Positions 24,720 through 37,330 of a stretch of DNA of 64,000 bases are shown here, piece by piece. The position numbers were made by a program, and so were the translations under genes. Every line of letters starts with the position of its first letter. Position 1 is the stretch's first letter. The DNA is taken from contig JAHREC010000018.1 in assembly GCA_020081605.1 (NCBI GenBank), positions 3,720,001 to 3,784,000 on the forward strand. Reading direction: 5' to 3'. Below the pieces are notes generated by a model. The model was not told the origin of the DNA and made no database searches. It saw only the letters and a list, made by a program, of their open reading frames with translations. The DNA comes from Albifimbria verrucaria (Eukaryota > Ascomycota > Sordariomycetes > Hypocreales > Stachybotryaceae).

Positions 24720-27700
24720 ATGAGGCTCCGAGCCAGCGCTCAAGCTTGGTGGCACATGCTGCTGCTGTCCCTCCTCTGCGCAGGGGCAGCAGTCCTGGCC
24801 GCTGATGAGCCACGCATGGCTGTCACCAAGTTTGACCACCTACCCTTCAACATCAATTACTTCGAGGACAGCGACGTCATCGTCTTCTACGACATTTTTG
24901 AGCAGAACGTCTACCGATCCAGCGATGCCGGTTTCACCTGGAAGAAGGTCTCCGCCGTCCCCGACCGCGCCGCCTACCTGCTCGTCATGCACGCCTTCGA
25001 ACCCAAGACGGCTTTCATCCTGACCAAAGATACCGAGCACTTCAAAACCAACGATCAGGGCGAGACATGGACCAAGTTCGAAACAGGCGTCCAGCTGAGC
25101 GAGCTCCAGCCCGAGGTACTCGTTTTCCATGCGGATGATCCAAAGCGCATCATCTTCAACGGCGAGCAATGCGACATAATTGGTCTCTGCACATCCACCT
25201 CCATTTATACGACCGACGGCTTCGAAAGCAAACACACTCTACGCTCATTCACAGCCGGCTGTTGGTGGGTCAAGTCCTCCAAGGAGTTCAGCACCGGAGA
25301 CAAGGACTTGGACAAGGATCGAGTCGTGTGTATCATTAGCGACCCTTCTCCTTTTTCCACGAGGATCAGAGGCTCGTCGCCTCCGACTCGTTCTTCGCTG
25401 TTGAGAATAATGAAATTCAAGAGTTCGAGCCGAACCTGGATACCAACAAGGGCGTGGTTGGGGTGGTTAATATGGCCGTCGTCAAGAAATTTATCTTGGT
25501 GGCTACCAAGTCTGTGGGCAGCGACGAGATGGCACTATATGTCACTGACGATACGGTCAAATGGCATCGTGCCGTGTTCCCCACCGATGATAACCATGAT
25601 CATTCCCATCGTATCTACCAGGGTGCTTATACCGTCTTGGAGAGCACCAACTATAGTATCCAGGTTGATGTTAGGACTGGTCGCCCTTCGAATCCGACCG
25701 GCGTCTTGTTCACGAGCAATTCGAACGGAACTTACTTCACCGAAAACATTCCATACACCAACCGAAACGAGGATGGCCACGTCGACTTTGAAAAACTCAC
25801 CGGGATACAAGGTGTCTTCATGGTGAATGTTGTGGAGAATGGCGCCGATGTTGATAAGAAGGGTAGCTCCAAAGAAGTTGTCTCTCGGATTACATTCGAC
25901 GACGGTAGAACTTTCGAGCCAGTCAAAGCAGGCAAGGATGACATTCACCTGCATTCCATTACTGACATCAACAATGTCGGCCGCGTCTATTCAAGCCTCG
26001 CCCCTGGGCTGGTCATGGCCAATGGCAACACAGGAAAGTCGCTGAGCAAATTCACGGATGCGAAGCTCTACGTTTCCGATGACTCTGGATTGAATTGGAA
26101 GGAAGCGCGGGATGGGCCCCATAAGTACGAGTTTGGCGATTCCGGTTCAATCTTGGCTGCAGTCAAGGATACGAACCATGCAGATGTCTCCGAAGTTGCT
26201 TATTCCGTCGATCATGGTGAATCTTGGAAAACCGTGACCCTCCCGGATGATCTAAAAATCAGACCTGGGATCTTGACTACAACTCAAGATTCCACAAGCT
26301 CCAAGTTTTTGCTTGTAGGAGACAAGGATGGTGTCTTTTACATCGTGGCCATCGATTTCGACAAGCTCTTCAGCCGTACATGCGAGGAAAAGGATATGGA
26401 GGACTGGGACGCTCGGGTCGACAAAGACAGGAACCCCATTTGCATTATGGGCCATAAGCAGACTTATCGTCGCCGGAAGAAGTCGGCAGATTGCTTCGTG
26501 AGGAGTCAATTCAAGGACCCAGTCGCGAAGACTGAGAACTGTGAATGTACGGACCTCGATTTTGAATGCGACTACAACTTCCGACGGGATCCCGAAGACA
26601 AGGATTCGTGCAAAAAGGTCGGCCCGATCGTGGACCCTGACGGCGCCTGCAAAGAGGGATCCGACAAAACCTTCAAGGGCTCATCTGGATGGAGACTTAT
26701 TCCAGGTAATACCTGCAAAAGAAAGTCGGGCCCGCAAAAGGACGACCCTGTCGAAAGAAAATGCTCGGATGTGGTGGCGACCCCTAAACCCCCGGCAAGT
26801 GGTGAAATATCGCATACAGAACACAAATTTGATAGTAACCCAAAGAACTTTCAAAAGTTCTATCTCGACAGGGGCGAATCCAGCTCTGGAACTGATGAAA
26901 CCGTTATTGTCCGACCTGCTGAGGACAACGGCAAAGGTGGGCTCAGGATTGCTACTGACCTGTGGCTCTCAAATGATCACGGCAAGAAGTGGAAGAAGAT
27001 CCTGGACGGGGAGGACATTCAAAATATCCAGCCTCACCCTCACTTCGAGGATGTTGTTTATTTCACGACTCCGAAGCAGAAGGTTATTTATACCATGGAT
27101 CGTGGCGACACTTTCCACAGCTTCGAGGCACCAACTGAAATTGATGGCTCACCGTTGAGCTTCCACCCTGACAAGAAGGATTGGCTCATTTGGGTTGGTA
27201 AAAACTGCGAAAAGGTAGGTGGAAATAAGGGATGTTTCCGGGAAGCTTCCTTTCTACTGATCGCGGTGACAACTGGAAGACGATCCTGCGTTATGTAGAG
27301 AAATGTGAGTTCACGGGACACTCAGCGTACAATTTCCGCCCTCTGAAGCAGATTGTCTGCCACGCAAGAGAGAAGGAATCCGATGATGCTGCCCTGACGC
27401 TCATCATCAGCAATGACTTCTTTGACGAGGATAAAGAGAACTTCAAAGGAGAACTTGGGGGCGGCAAATACTTCAAGGGACGGATTGAGGACTTTGCCAC
27501 AATGAGCGAATTCATCATCGTCGCTGGGCGTGACGAAGAGAAAGATGCTGTGCGTGCGTTCGCCAGCATGGATGGCAAGAAATACCACAGAGCTCATTAC
27601 CCACACAACTTTCACGAAAGTCACGAGGATCGCTATACTGTCCTGGATAGTTCGACGCATGCAGTGAATCTTTTCGTTCTCACGGAGAGCGAATCTGGTC

Positions 27701-29336
27701 GAGAATATGGTTCCATCATCAAGAGCAACTCGAATGGTACCTCATATGTGCTTAGCGCATCAAACGTTAACAGCAATACTAAAGCTTACGTTGATTTTGA
27801 GAAGGTGGCAGGGCTTGAAGGTGTCGTTCTGATCAATGTTGTCAGCAATCCAGGCAAAGGAGAGAAGAAGAAAAAGCTGCAGACCAAAATATCACATAAT
27901 GACGGAGCCGAATGGGGTTATCTCGCACCCCGGCTAAGGATGTCGACGGCAAGTCTTTTAGCTGCGACGGCGGCTCGACTGGAAGTTCCTCGTGCGCCTT
28001 GCATCTGCACCACTACACGGAGCGCGAGGACAGAAAGAGAACATTTACGGCAGCGACCGCGGTTGGCCTCATATTCGGCGTTGGCAATGTGGGTAGCGAA
28101 CTTGGAGACATGAAAGACGCGGATACTTTTATGTCAGCAGATGGAGGCATCTCCTGGCGGAATGTCAAGAAGGGCCATTGGACTTGGCAATACGGTGATC
28201 AAGGTTCCATCATCGTCATGGTGCAACGCGCCACACGTGGGGACGATGCCAGGAAGACCAAGACAGTGTCTTATTCTACTGACGAAGGCAAGACGTGGAG
28301 TGACTACCAATTCTCGGACGATGAAGTAACTGTGCTGGACATCACAACTGTGAAGACCGGCATGTCGCGCAACTTTCTCCTCTGGTGTCGCCGCGGAGAC
28401 GAGCTCTTCTCCGTTAATATTGACTTCACTGGCCTTACCGACAAAGCATGCAAGTTTACTGAGAACAGCGATTCGGACTACGATCTCTGGTCTCCCAAGC
28501 ACCCTCTGCAGGACGATGATTGTCTCTTTGGACATGTGGCACGGTATCTGCGAAAGAAGACTGATCGCAAGTGCTATAATGATCAAAACTTGAAGCGATT
28601 GTATGAGTATTCTAATTGCGAGTGTACTCGTCGGGACTATGAATGGTAAGTGGCTTTTGTATTTCACCAAAGCAAGTGATGAACATGACGCTGACTGAGA
28701 ACTTAGCGCGTACAACTACGAACTGGACAACAATGGCCAGTGCGTCCTGGTGCAAGGTCTGGAGGCGCTCTCCGGTGAGGAATGGTGCAAGCAACATCCA
28801 AATGAGACGTCTTGGTACGAGCCAACCGGGTACCGCAAGCTACAGCTTTCTACATGTAGCGGTGGTAACGAGATGGATAAGACATCCACCGAGCATCCTT
28901 GTGCGGGTCATGAAGAAGAGTTCGAGAAGAAGCATCGAACATCTGGGTTCGTCATCTTCCTAGCCGTGGTCATCCTGTTCGCCATAGCTGGTGCAGTTGG
29001 TTGGTACGTATACCGCAACTGGAACGGCAAATTCGGGCAGATTCGACTCGGCGAGCAGTCGTCCGCGTTCGACAGTGATCAGCCGTGGATCAAATATCCT
29101 GTGATTGCCGTGTCCGCCCTGGCAGCGCTGGCAGCAGCATTGCCGCTAGTGGTGACCAGCATCTGGCGCACGGCAACAGGAGCATATGAGCGGGTAGGCG
29201 GCGGCCGAGGCCAAAGTTGGCTCTCGGGCAGCACCTGTAGATACACCACACGGGACAGCTTCGCACGAGGACGGGCCGACCTGGTGGATGAAACAGAGGA
29301 GAGTTGCTGGGTGAAGACAGCGACGAGGAAGTGTAA
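24720..29336 (+). CDS. vps10: Vacuolar protein sorting receptor Vps10 (sortilin family)
   Basis: Type I receptor that sorts vacuolar hydrolases (carboxypeptidase Y type) from late Golgi to endosomes and recycles through retromer. Exons: 24720-28645 and 28707-29336 (intron of 61 nt). Four one-base losses break the frame: CCC 25343-25345, CC 27249-27250, C4 27928-27931 and a G near 29300. Repaired, the protein has 1519 residues, the normal length. A signal peptide (LLLSLLCAGAAVLA) is followed by two Vps10 ten-bladed domains carrying Asp-box turns: SSDAGFTW, TNDQGETW, SDDSGLNW, SVDHGESW, SNDHGKKW, STDRGDNW, SADGGISW and STDEGKTW. Each propeller is followed by a Cys-rich 10CC module (for example CEEKDMEDW and CKFTENSDSDYDLW). 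The membrane anchor is GFVIFLAVVILFAIAGAVGW (about 28946-29005). A second hydrophobic stretch lies at about 29096-29167. The corrected tail ends with an acidic LLGEDSDEEV. Confidence 0.95.
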
Positions 29337-31831
29337 GGGGCTTAGCAAGCTGTATCAATATGCGGCATGCCCTGTGTTCAACTATTTTACTATGTTACTC
29401 TATGAACCTGGGCGTCTCTACAAATAGGAAATTGATTTTTACGGAGTCAAATCATTGGGTCTAGGCGCCATAAGCTCGACTCAGGCCCGGCTCTTGGATA
29501 AGAAAGGATGCGTCAGTTCATGATATTTCTTATATCTGCAACGCCCATCCTCGCCAATTTGTTTTATGCTGGATAGACGATTTGAGGGGATAGAAATAGG
29601 GGCTCGTTTTTTACTGTACTTATCATAGCAGCTAGAGTTATGCTACGTTACTTGAAAATTCAACTTGAAGCAGGAACATGAGTAGACATGGCTGTCGAGT
29701 TGCTCTGCAATAATCCGGGCTGAGTCGATGTTCTGCATCCTCAACACAACGGCTGGAGCGAGCGGCAAGGGCTGCGCTCCGCCTTCGCTGGCTGCTTGTC
29801 TCTCTACCAGCCGCGTGCATGTCTTAGAAGAACAATGGAAGATATTTAGGAAAGCCGAGCGTCAATCATGGAAGACAAGCGGTGAGGTGAACCACGCACG
29901 TCCCACGCCGTTAGGGGTTTTCTGTTCAGCATCCGCAGCGTCTTACGTCGAGACATCAAAGTCCAGCCCCCGTCACTGCAGGGGATCTAGCCTCTGCCAA
30001 GAAGCCATGCCTTCAGTGACGCGGTGCTAGACATGTACTGCCACGTGCTCAACCGAGGGCGGCCTCGTGTCAATAACGGGGCCCGGTCCCCACAGTTACT
30101 ACATCATACTATATTGAATCTGAGCCGTCTGAAACGAGCACCTGAACTCGCTTGCCTCTTGGGCTTCGATAGATCACCTCAGCCGTGGGCCCACACGCCA
30201 GCCCTCGTATGTGACTTGCAGGGCAGCCCTCGGGCCCCGATGGGAAGCCTCGCCAGCTCTGAGCCTCGGGGGCTTGAAGAATAGACCTCAATCGGGGAAG
30301 ACCCGTCGCCGGGATGATCATCCTCCTGCTCCTCGGCCCAAACGTGGTTGCAGCTCCGCAGATCCGGATCTATATCGGTCCCGAAGAGAGGGAGGGAGGG
30401 AGGGACAAGGCAAATGCGCAGCGACTGCCGCACGGAAACATTTCGTCCCTGCATCTCGTAAAGAGAAAGAAAAGAAGAAAAATTACTAAAAGGGGGCAGA
30501 AGCAGGATCACGGAGCGGTGTGTTTCGGTCTCTGTCGGTCGGATACTATCGACGAGGTCGCCGGTCAGCTCTGTGCCTCTATCCCCACTTACATGCCGTT
30601 ACCCCATGCCTCTCTCTGCTTCGAAGAGTTGGCCGTGTCCCCGGACAAGTTCCGCACGAGACCACTACGTATGCGTGGGACGAGGCTCGGCCGGAGCAAG
30701 CATCGTTTGTTGACAAAGGTCTTTAGCCTGTTTGCCTATCTGGTGTTGGTTCCGGACTCCTGGGTCGGCCTCCATGGGTCTTTGTTCGCCCCCTCCCCTC
30801 TTCTTTATATTGCCTACCCATGGCTAGTCCCGTATAGGAGCGATGGACGTAAGCAGAGTTGGGTCTCGCCAGCCTTGGAGAGCTGCCAGTGTCATCCATT
30901 TTCCCAATGGGGAGGAAGACGGCGACTATAGAGATACCCTTGCTGGCACGTATTGAGTCAACAACCAGGAGCGGCTGCTTCGGATCATCCTCTTATCGGC
31001 TGTCGTAGCTCATCTGGGATAGTTACTAATATTTGGCGTTGTATGGTGCCACGATTCCTGGGCTGCACCCACCGTCATTCGCCCTTAGGGCTCAATCACA
31101 TCAGCGCAATCTGTAACCGGGCCAAGCAATGCAACACATCGGGGTTTGTGATTCAATATTTGACATCCTGTAAACTGCCTAAGTTGCAACGATTGCTGCT
31201 CTCGTTGCCCCGCCTTTGAGCATAGATTTGCCGCTTCCACGCCACCACCTGAATCCTACAGTTCCCTGCATACAAAACGCGGTAGCTTCATGCAGTCATC
31301 TGCGCCGGCTGGTAAACGACTTCAATGCTATTGCTCCTTCTCCTCGACGATCGGGCAACTGTGCAGTGGTTCGCCTGAAACTGCACCCCGTGATCCTCCG
31401 CGGATCATGCTCCCAACTCCTCCCAATGATCTAGTTCAAGAGCTATAGGTGCTCTTTTGATAACACATTGACTGGTGTCATCTGTATAACAAATGGGGTA
31501 TATTGTGAAAAGAAAAAAGAGGAAAAAATGTGTCATATCGGAACAAAGTCAGAGTATGTTTCGCAGGCTGATAAAGACAAACAAAAGGCCCTTACAGGGG
31601 CTAAAATGGTGGATGGTGTCATGTTATTTTGGTATTGAAGCTGTGAGTAAAGTTGTGGTAGGTTGTTAAGTTCGACGCACGCGGTTCCAGATGCGCTTGA
31701 CGACATTTGGATCGCAGATACCGCTGTGGCTTTGGTCAGGCATCGTAGCGTGTCTCTCAAAGCTCTGTTTGGGCAGGTTTGGGGCCATGTTCATCGATGT
31801 TGGGGTCCGTCCCGCACTCGAGGTTTTCGTG
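29337..31831. other. Gene-free spacer after VPS10
   Basis: About 2.5 kb with only short overlapping frames. A GAGGGAGGGAGGGA run lies near 30388. The left part should include the VPS10 3' UTR, the right part that of the minus-strand gene ending at 31832. Nothing else recognised. Confidence 0.5.
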
Positions 31832-34806
31832 TCACGGCACCTCCCTTTGCCAGCCGTAAATTTGATCCTCATTTGCTCGGAGGTCCGGTCTCGTTAATGT
31901 CATTCGCAAGGTCATTTCTCTTGACGAAGCAGGTGCCTGAGCGTAGTCTCCTCGGGTGCCCATTGCCTGGTCCTGGAGCAATCTGATAGGACGAAGAACT
32001 GGTGGCTTATCCGTGAGATCTGGAGTTCTGGGCGAGTCGGGGTCGTTAGTCGATACACCATCAGTAAAGGTTGATAACGCATCGTCGTTGTCATCGTCGT
32101 CGCCATCCTCCAGAAAGGTGCAGTAGTTATCAGCATCGTCAAGCATTTGCTGTCGTGACTTTGACCTCTTAGTCTGATGATCTTGTGTGCCGTGAATGTC
32201 ATCCATAGATGGAAATCCAAACTCGATGGCCTCGTCAAACTTTTGCGGAGAGGCGAGGTACACCCGTAGCTTCATACGGGCCTCGGGGTCTTGATAATGA
32301 GTGGTGGCGGGATCGAAAAGAGGGGTGTCTCGACCATGGCTTGTTTCGAAGGTGAAATCAGGGATAGCGCTCTGGATCTCCTTCGTCCATGGGTCGAGAA
32401 TCCATCACCTGTCACTGTGGTGTTCACGGCCTCGTTGCTATCTTCGGGCCTTGCATGTGAAGTAGACAATCGTCCAAACGGCAGCTTGGACACAGAAAGA
32501 TGACGACGAAATGTAGGGCGATGGCTCTTGCTCAACAACGGCACCTCCTGACGCAGATTGATGTGATAATCGTCCAGGTACAGGCGCAGGTCAAGCTCCT
32601 CGTCCTCCTCGAGCCATCTGAAGCTCTCGTATAATGAGCCGTCCATCTCACGTCTCTGCTCAGGTTCGTGTTCGTCTTGTTCGACGGCTGCAGGGACAAC
32701 AGGATGGTGTTGTGCCTGGGGGAGCGGCGACTGTTTCGGCTTCGAGATTGAACAGTTGCGACTGTCGCCTGCTCAGTTTTAGCACGGCCTCGTCAGCTGC
32801 GTCCAAAATCACGCTTTGCCTATGACGCTGGGCAACAAGCTGCTCTTCCTCTGTAAGATGGCGACGTTTGATTTTGTCAGGCAAATTGGCGTAAAATCTC
32901 AAGTCCGATGAGCTGATGTTGGGCTGTCCCGGAGCTGTGAGCGAGTCTAAGGGCAAGTGGCCGTTCAGGGATACTTGGAGACTATCGAGGTCCGAGCGAA
33001 GCAATGTCGTGTTATCATTACACGCATCTGTACTCGCGGGGCCACTGCGATATGCTAGACAGGAGTCTTGAGCAAATCGTAACCGTTCAAGAGTGGAGAA
33101 GTACTGCGAGACAGGTTGAGATCAGCATCAATGTTACGAAAGCCTGAGCGGGAAAAAGAAATGACAGAGACGAGCGGGTGAAGAAATGTGACAGCTTATA
33201 AGGCAGGGTGAGGTGAGGCCCAGAGCTACGCCCAAGACAGAGCTGCCAAGGAAGTGAACTCCAGCGGGGGTTGAGACCATCATGATTGGGGAATGGCTCG
33301 ATGCAGGCACAAGGGCAGCGCGGTAAAAACACCTAGGGTGAGAGGCAGAGGATAAGCGTATCCATGACCTGATTGAGGCTGCCATTCGGCGGTGATGGCT
33401 TTGAGTGGATGTGCGTGCGTGCGTGCGTCCGGTCGGCGTGTGCGTGCATGCGCACCTTGCATCAGTGCGCGCTAACGGGCTGGGAATCTGAGCACAGGAC
33501 TGGCCACGAGCTCGAGTGGTCCGAGTGCCCGTACAGAACCAACGCTGGCCAAACAGACGGCTTACGAGTGGAATAGACCACTCCACGACTTGTTTCCCTG
33601 GGTGCTCCTAAGCCTCACTTGGGCTAGTTCTCGTAGCTCCCGCTGCCCACGCTCAGGAACACCAAAGGAGTGCAATGCAATTGGATGTCAGAGCACCGCG
33701 AACCGATGCAGGGCACGGCGCCAGGAGATTGAGGCCATTGGCAGGCGACGAAATAGCGGAAGGATCCAAGAAACGGTGGGCCGAAGCGTGGGTGACACTT
33801 GACAGCCCGAACAAATAGAAGTCGAGACACGACGCAGAAAACCACACTCGCGGTGCCCAATCACACCAGCCTAACCGCTTTGGCAACTTCGGCTGGCCCA
33901 TGTGTTTTGCATCGTGTCGAGGGCGTAGCAGATTGTGATTCAGCCCAGCCGTTGATATAAAGGGTGCGCTGCAGTGATGGAAGTCTCCTTCATCAACCAC
34001 GCCCACCAGAAAGCGCATCAAGCTTTCTCTCAGCGCGCACAAAGCACTAGCTTTGCGCCGTCAAGCGAGGGCAGAGAGATTCCGGCCGTCCGGCGGGGAA
34101 CACGAGCTCGTGTTTTTCCGTGGTCCAACCATGTGCTACTACTAGAAAAAGCAATGAATGTGACCCATGTGGTGGAAGAACGGTTGCCGCTGGACATCCG
34201 TTGCAGAATTCCATCGGCAGACGTGCACACGCATGTAACCTAGCGGAACATGCACGCGTATGCCGAGTTCGCAGAACCACACACACGTGGCATAGGTAGG
34301 TGCTGGAGACGGAGGAAACTTGAGGAAACTCACCTTTCTCTGAATCGTCGGCGGCAATGCCTCGAAATCCTCCTGGTCATGGCAACGGGCGATGAGGCTC
34401 CATCTGAGGCAACTCGGATGTATCGAGCAGCATTTGGCACAGGTCCCTTGACGCTTGGCGGGTTCAGCATCTGTGTATGTTGGCTGCGAGCCGTAAGAGG
34501 CCGCTGTTCGGGGAGAAGATATTGGTCGAATAAACGCAGCTGGTGATTGCGCTGGTCTTCGGATCGGTCAACGGGCTGGCGGGTGCGTGGTCTCCCTCGT
34601 TCGAGGTCTAGCTGTAGGCTCTTGGAGGGCTTGATCGGACGGTGGCCAACAGCAGTAGATGGTAGAGGAGGAAGTGGCGGCGTCGTGTCCTGGTCGTGTT
34701 CGTGGGGATTGCGGGTGCTGCGGAGGGTTCTTTGATCGTCACCGCCTGCGAGACTGGGGTTGAGATTGGAGCTTGTCCGAGCAGCTGACGCACGCGACGT
34801 CTTCAT
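31832..34806 (-). CDS. Conserved filamentous-ascomycete protein of unknown function
   Basis: Exons: 34806-34334 and 33103-31832, separated by an unusually long intron of 1230 nt. The splice joins ALPPTIQRK to YFSTLERLRFAQDS. I remember this junction as continuous in homologous fungal hypothetical proteins. Breaks: GG 34381-34382 (one base), G5 32718-32722 (two bases) and G4 32322-32325 (one base), all on the + strand. Repaired, the protein has about 583 residues. It has a low-complexity N-terminus, then conserved blocks: SSDLRFYANLPDKIKRRHLT, VILDAADEAVLKLSRR, YESFRWLEEDEELDLRLYLD, FRRHLSVSKLPFGR, RRRSRALSLISP, HYQDPEARMKLRVYLASPQK and REMTLRMTLTRPDLRANE. It has no transmembrane segment, signal peptide or enzyme motif. 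One more lost base near 31845 would extend the C-terminus by about 15 residues to TGA 31786-31788. Confidence 0.8.
33104..34333 (-). other. Long intron (1230 nt)
   Basis: The donor GTGAGT begins at 34333 and the acceptor CGCAG ends at 33104. Both flanking exons are in phase 0. It contains a GTGCGTGCGTGCG microsatellite (about 33407-33450). This is at least ten times the length of any other intron in the window. Confidence 0.7.
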
Positions 34807-35386
34807 AGTAGCTGCGCTGGTGCTGCGTGACAACAGAAAGGCACCGGGGAGGCTTGAGGTCAATGACGGAGGACGGGTGACGGAGGAAGCGCTGTCTAAA
34901 AAGTCTTTGCCTCGAAGAGAGAGCCGTCGGCAGTGTCAAGGTCGAGGTTGAGGTCAAGGTAGAGGCCTGCAACGTCGAGGACTTCGTAATAGGTGCCGTG
35001 ACCGTCGCCGAGGACGACGGCCCACGTATGCTCCCCATCGTCATCCAGCGGTCCCAGCATGACCGTACCAAACTCGCCCTGCCTGGGAACCGGGAGGAAT
35101 ACGACCGGGGTGGTGCCGTAGGGATGGAGAAAGAGAGATGATCACAGAGGTCGGCCGGGGAGGTTGTGGAGAAGTAATTGAGCGACAGCGACCTGTCATA
35201 AGCCCGGAGATGAGGTCGATTTATCCATACGCAGAGATCCCAGTTCCAAGACGTATGGGTTTGAGCTTGGTTTGTTGGTCCAGACGGTTTCGACGCTGAC
35301 CGGGTTGTTCGAGTCGAAGGAGCTTCGAGTTGTGATTATCCGTCAAGTGAGATTGATACCTATCGAGGCCTGTACCTGGAGCTCAG

Positions 35387-35565
35387 CTAAGGTAAGGTAA
35401 GGTAGGTACTCTGAGGTGAGGTAGGTAGGTCAGAGGTAGGTAGTAGGTACAGGGCAGGTAAGGAGAGGCAGCGAGTACTCCCAGGTACCTCCCGGTAAGG
35501 CTGGTGCCTGCCAGGCGTAGGGAAAGGGTAAGCCCAGGTACTTCCAGGTGCGTAGCTCAACAGCT
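35387..35565. repeat. AGGTA/GGTACC-rich degenerate tract
   Basis: AGGTA occurs over ten times in under 180 bp, often as GGTAGGTAGGT or AGGTACCTCC. The same words (AGGTACC, GGTACCT) are scattered through other intergenic stretches here (about 8763, 14293, 22915, 23465, 53860), so this may be a dispersed low-complexity motif of the genome rather than one element. Confidence 0.7.
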
Positions 35566-37330
35566 CGGTAAGTACCCGGACCTGGACCTGACCTTGCAAG
35601 CAAGAGTTGCTCTTTGTTTTGTTTTCTCTCCTTTCCTTTCCTCTTGTCTTCCTGTATCCCAGCGCTTCCCTCACTTCCTCGAGGATAGGATGGTCGAAGT
35701 TCGGTCACGAAGCAGAAAAAGGGTTCGAAGCCAGAAGCGGGGGAGAAATGAGTTGCTTGGTCGGTTTTTTCCAACAAGGTAGGCTGACGGACGGCGAGGA
35801 GCCCCAAAGGAAACTGATCAAGGGCGGTTAGCGGGTTTTTGTCAGATGGTGGTGGTGCCTCTGCTTCTGCATACCTCCATACCAACATACATTCACGCAC
35901 ACACACACATACTATGGACACGCATGAGGAGCCTGGTTGCAGCTCCGTTGCTGTTGACCTACCTCAACATGCGCCGGACGCATCAATGCGCTGCGCTTGC
36001 TGTTGGTCGTGCAGGGGACAGCCCAGCTGCGGGCTCCACATGTGCTTTGCCGGGCTGACGAGACCTGGAACACCAGAGCAGGGGTTCCCATGCCACTGAT
36101 ATTGCCTCCTCTTCCTCCACTTCCTCCTCGGTCTCGCTCTTTCGCCTCTCCAGGAGACCAGACCTATGCCTGTGTCCACCATTGAAGGTTCTTCCTTCTT
36201 AGGTGGCCTCTACACATGTACAGTACAGTACACGTCGACGAGTTCGACGCTGGCTTCCCGCTCTACCAGAAGATCACCATTGGGGCGTGAAGCTGAACAT
36301 CTGCAGTAGTGCTCGGCTTCCTCGCGCCGCAGTTGCTGCGGTCTGTTTTGTTTTGGCGTTTATTTTATTTTCTTGTTCCTCGCCCAATGCACACAGCTTG
36401 GATCGCGGACGCGTCCAAGTTTGAAAGCCCACACGATCCTGGTCAGGTCAAGGCCCAGCAACCAGCAGTTCATCCAGCATAACGCTACCATACCATACCC
36501 GACTTCCCAACCCTTGCTCGACTTGCGGCTGGGTCGAGCTCAAGCCAGGTTCGGGCTAGGTTGCCATTCTTAGCTCGACTTTAAATGGCATCCTCTGGGG
36601 CTGACTAACACCTCTAGGGGTATCGTCGCAGCTCGTGTCGCCTAGCTTGGTCCACCAGAACAGGTTGTGCCCGTCCTATCCTCCTCTAGGGAAGGTCGCA
36701 GCGCGCAAAACATTCAGTCATGTTTGGCCCCTTGTCGCCAAACCCAGTTGCTTGTGCCAGGGCGATCTCTGGAAGACTCCCAGAGGCTTCCATCGCCTAG
36801 GATCATCGTGATCCTTGCTCTCTAAAAAACATTCGGTGAGATTGCCCTCGGGCAAGATGGAGTCTTCACCGCCGAATAAAAGGAACATCACCCAGCACGA
36901 GCGAGTTACAGCAATACCGAGTTGCAGGGACCATATTCCCGAAATTGGTTTCCCTTCCGCTTCGTTTTTTCTATCATGCCCCATCACGTCCGGCTACGGA
37001 CGTACGGATATACGGCGTAGTCATCAAAACTGGTTCGTCATCTCCTGCTGTGCCCCGTCGAGACTTCAACCCTTCATATGTAGCTATTTCATGAATGGAA
37101 GGTTGTCTCTAATTAGTGTTGCTCTCGGATGCCTCCTGTCCAGCGCCGCCCGTCAGTCTAAGGCTGCTTAGAGTCCGTGTTGCTCCAGTGGGCATGTAGC
37201 GATCCCACTGCAACCTCACGAAACCCCTCCAGCGAGTGCCGTGCATATATTGGCCCTTGACAATGCTACCCAAGATCGCTAACGTTGGGCCTTTTGGGAC
37301 TTCTGAGCCCCTGTTTCTCGGACTCTATTA

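Noticed and set aside
24592..24813. Minus-strand frame upstream of VPS10
   Set aside because: It overlaps the VPS10 leader and signal peptide and shows no conserved features.
30211..30931. Overlapping plus-strand frames of 92 and 205 codons
   Set aside because: Two frames are open at once, with purine-rich low-complexity sequence and no family features.
35716..35726. B-box-like GGTTCGAAGCC
   Set aside because: One mismatch to the consensus, with no acceptor stem or A-box around it.
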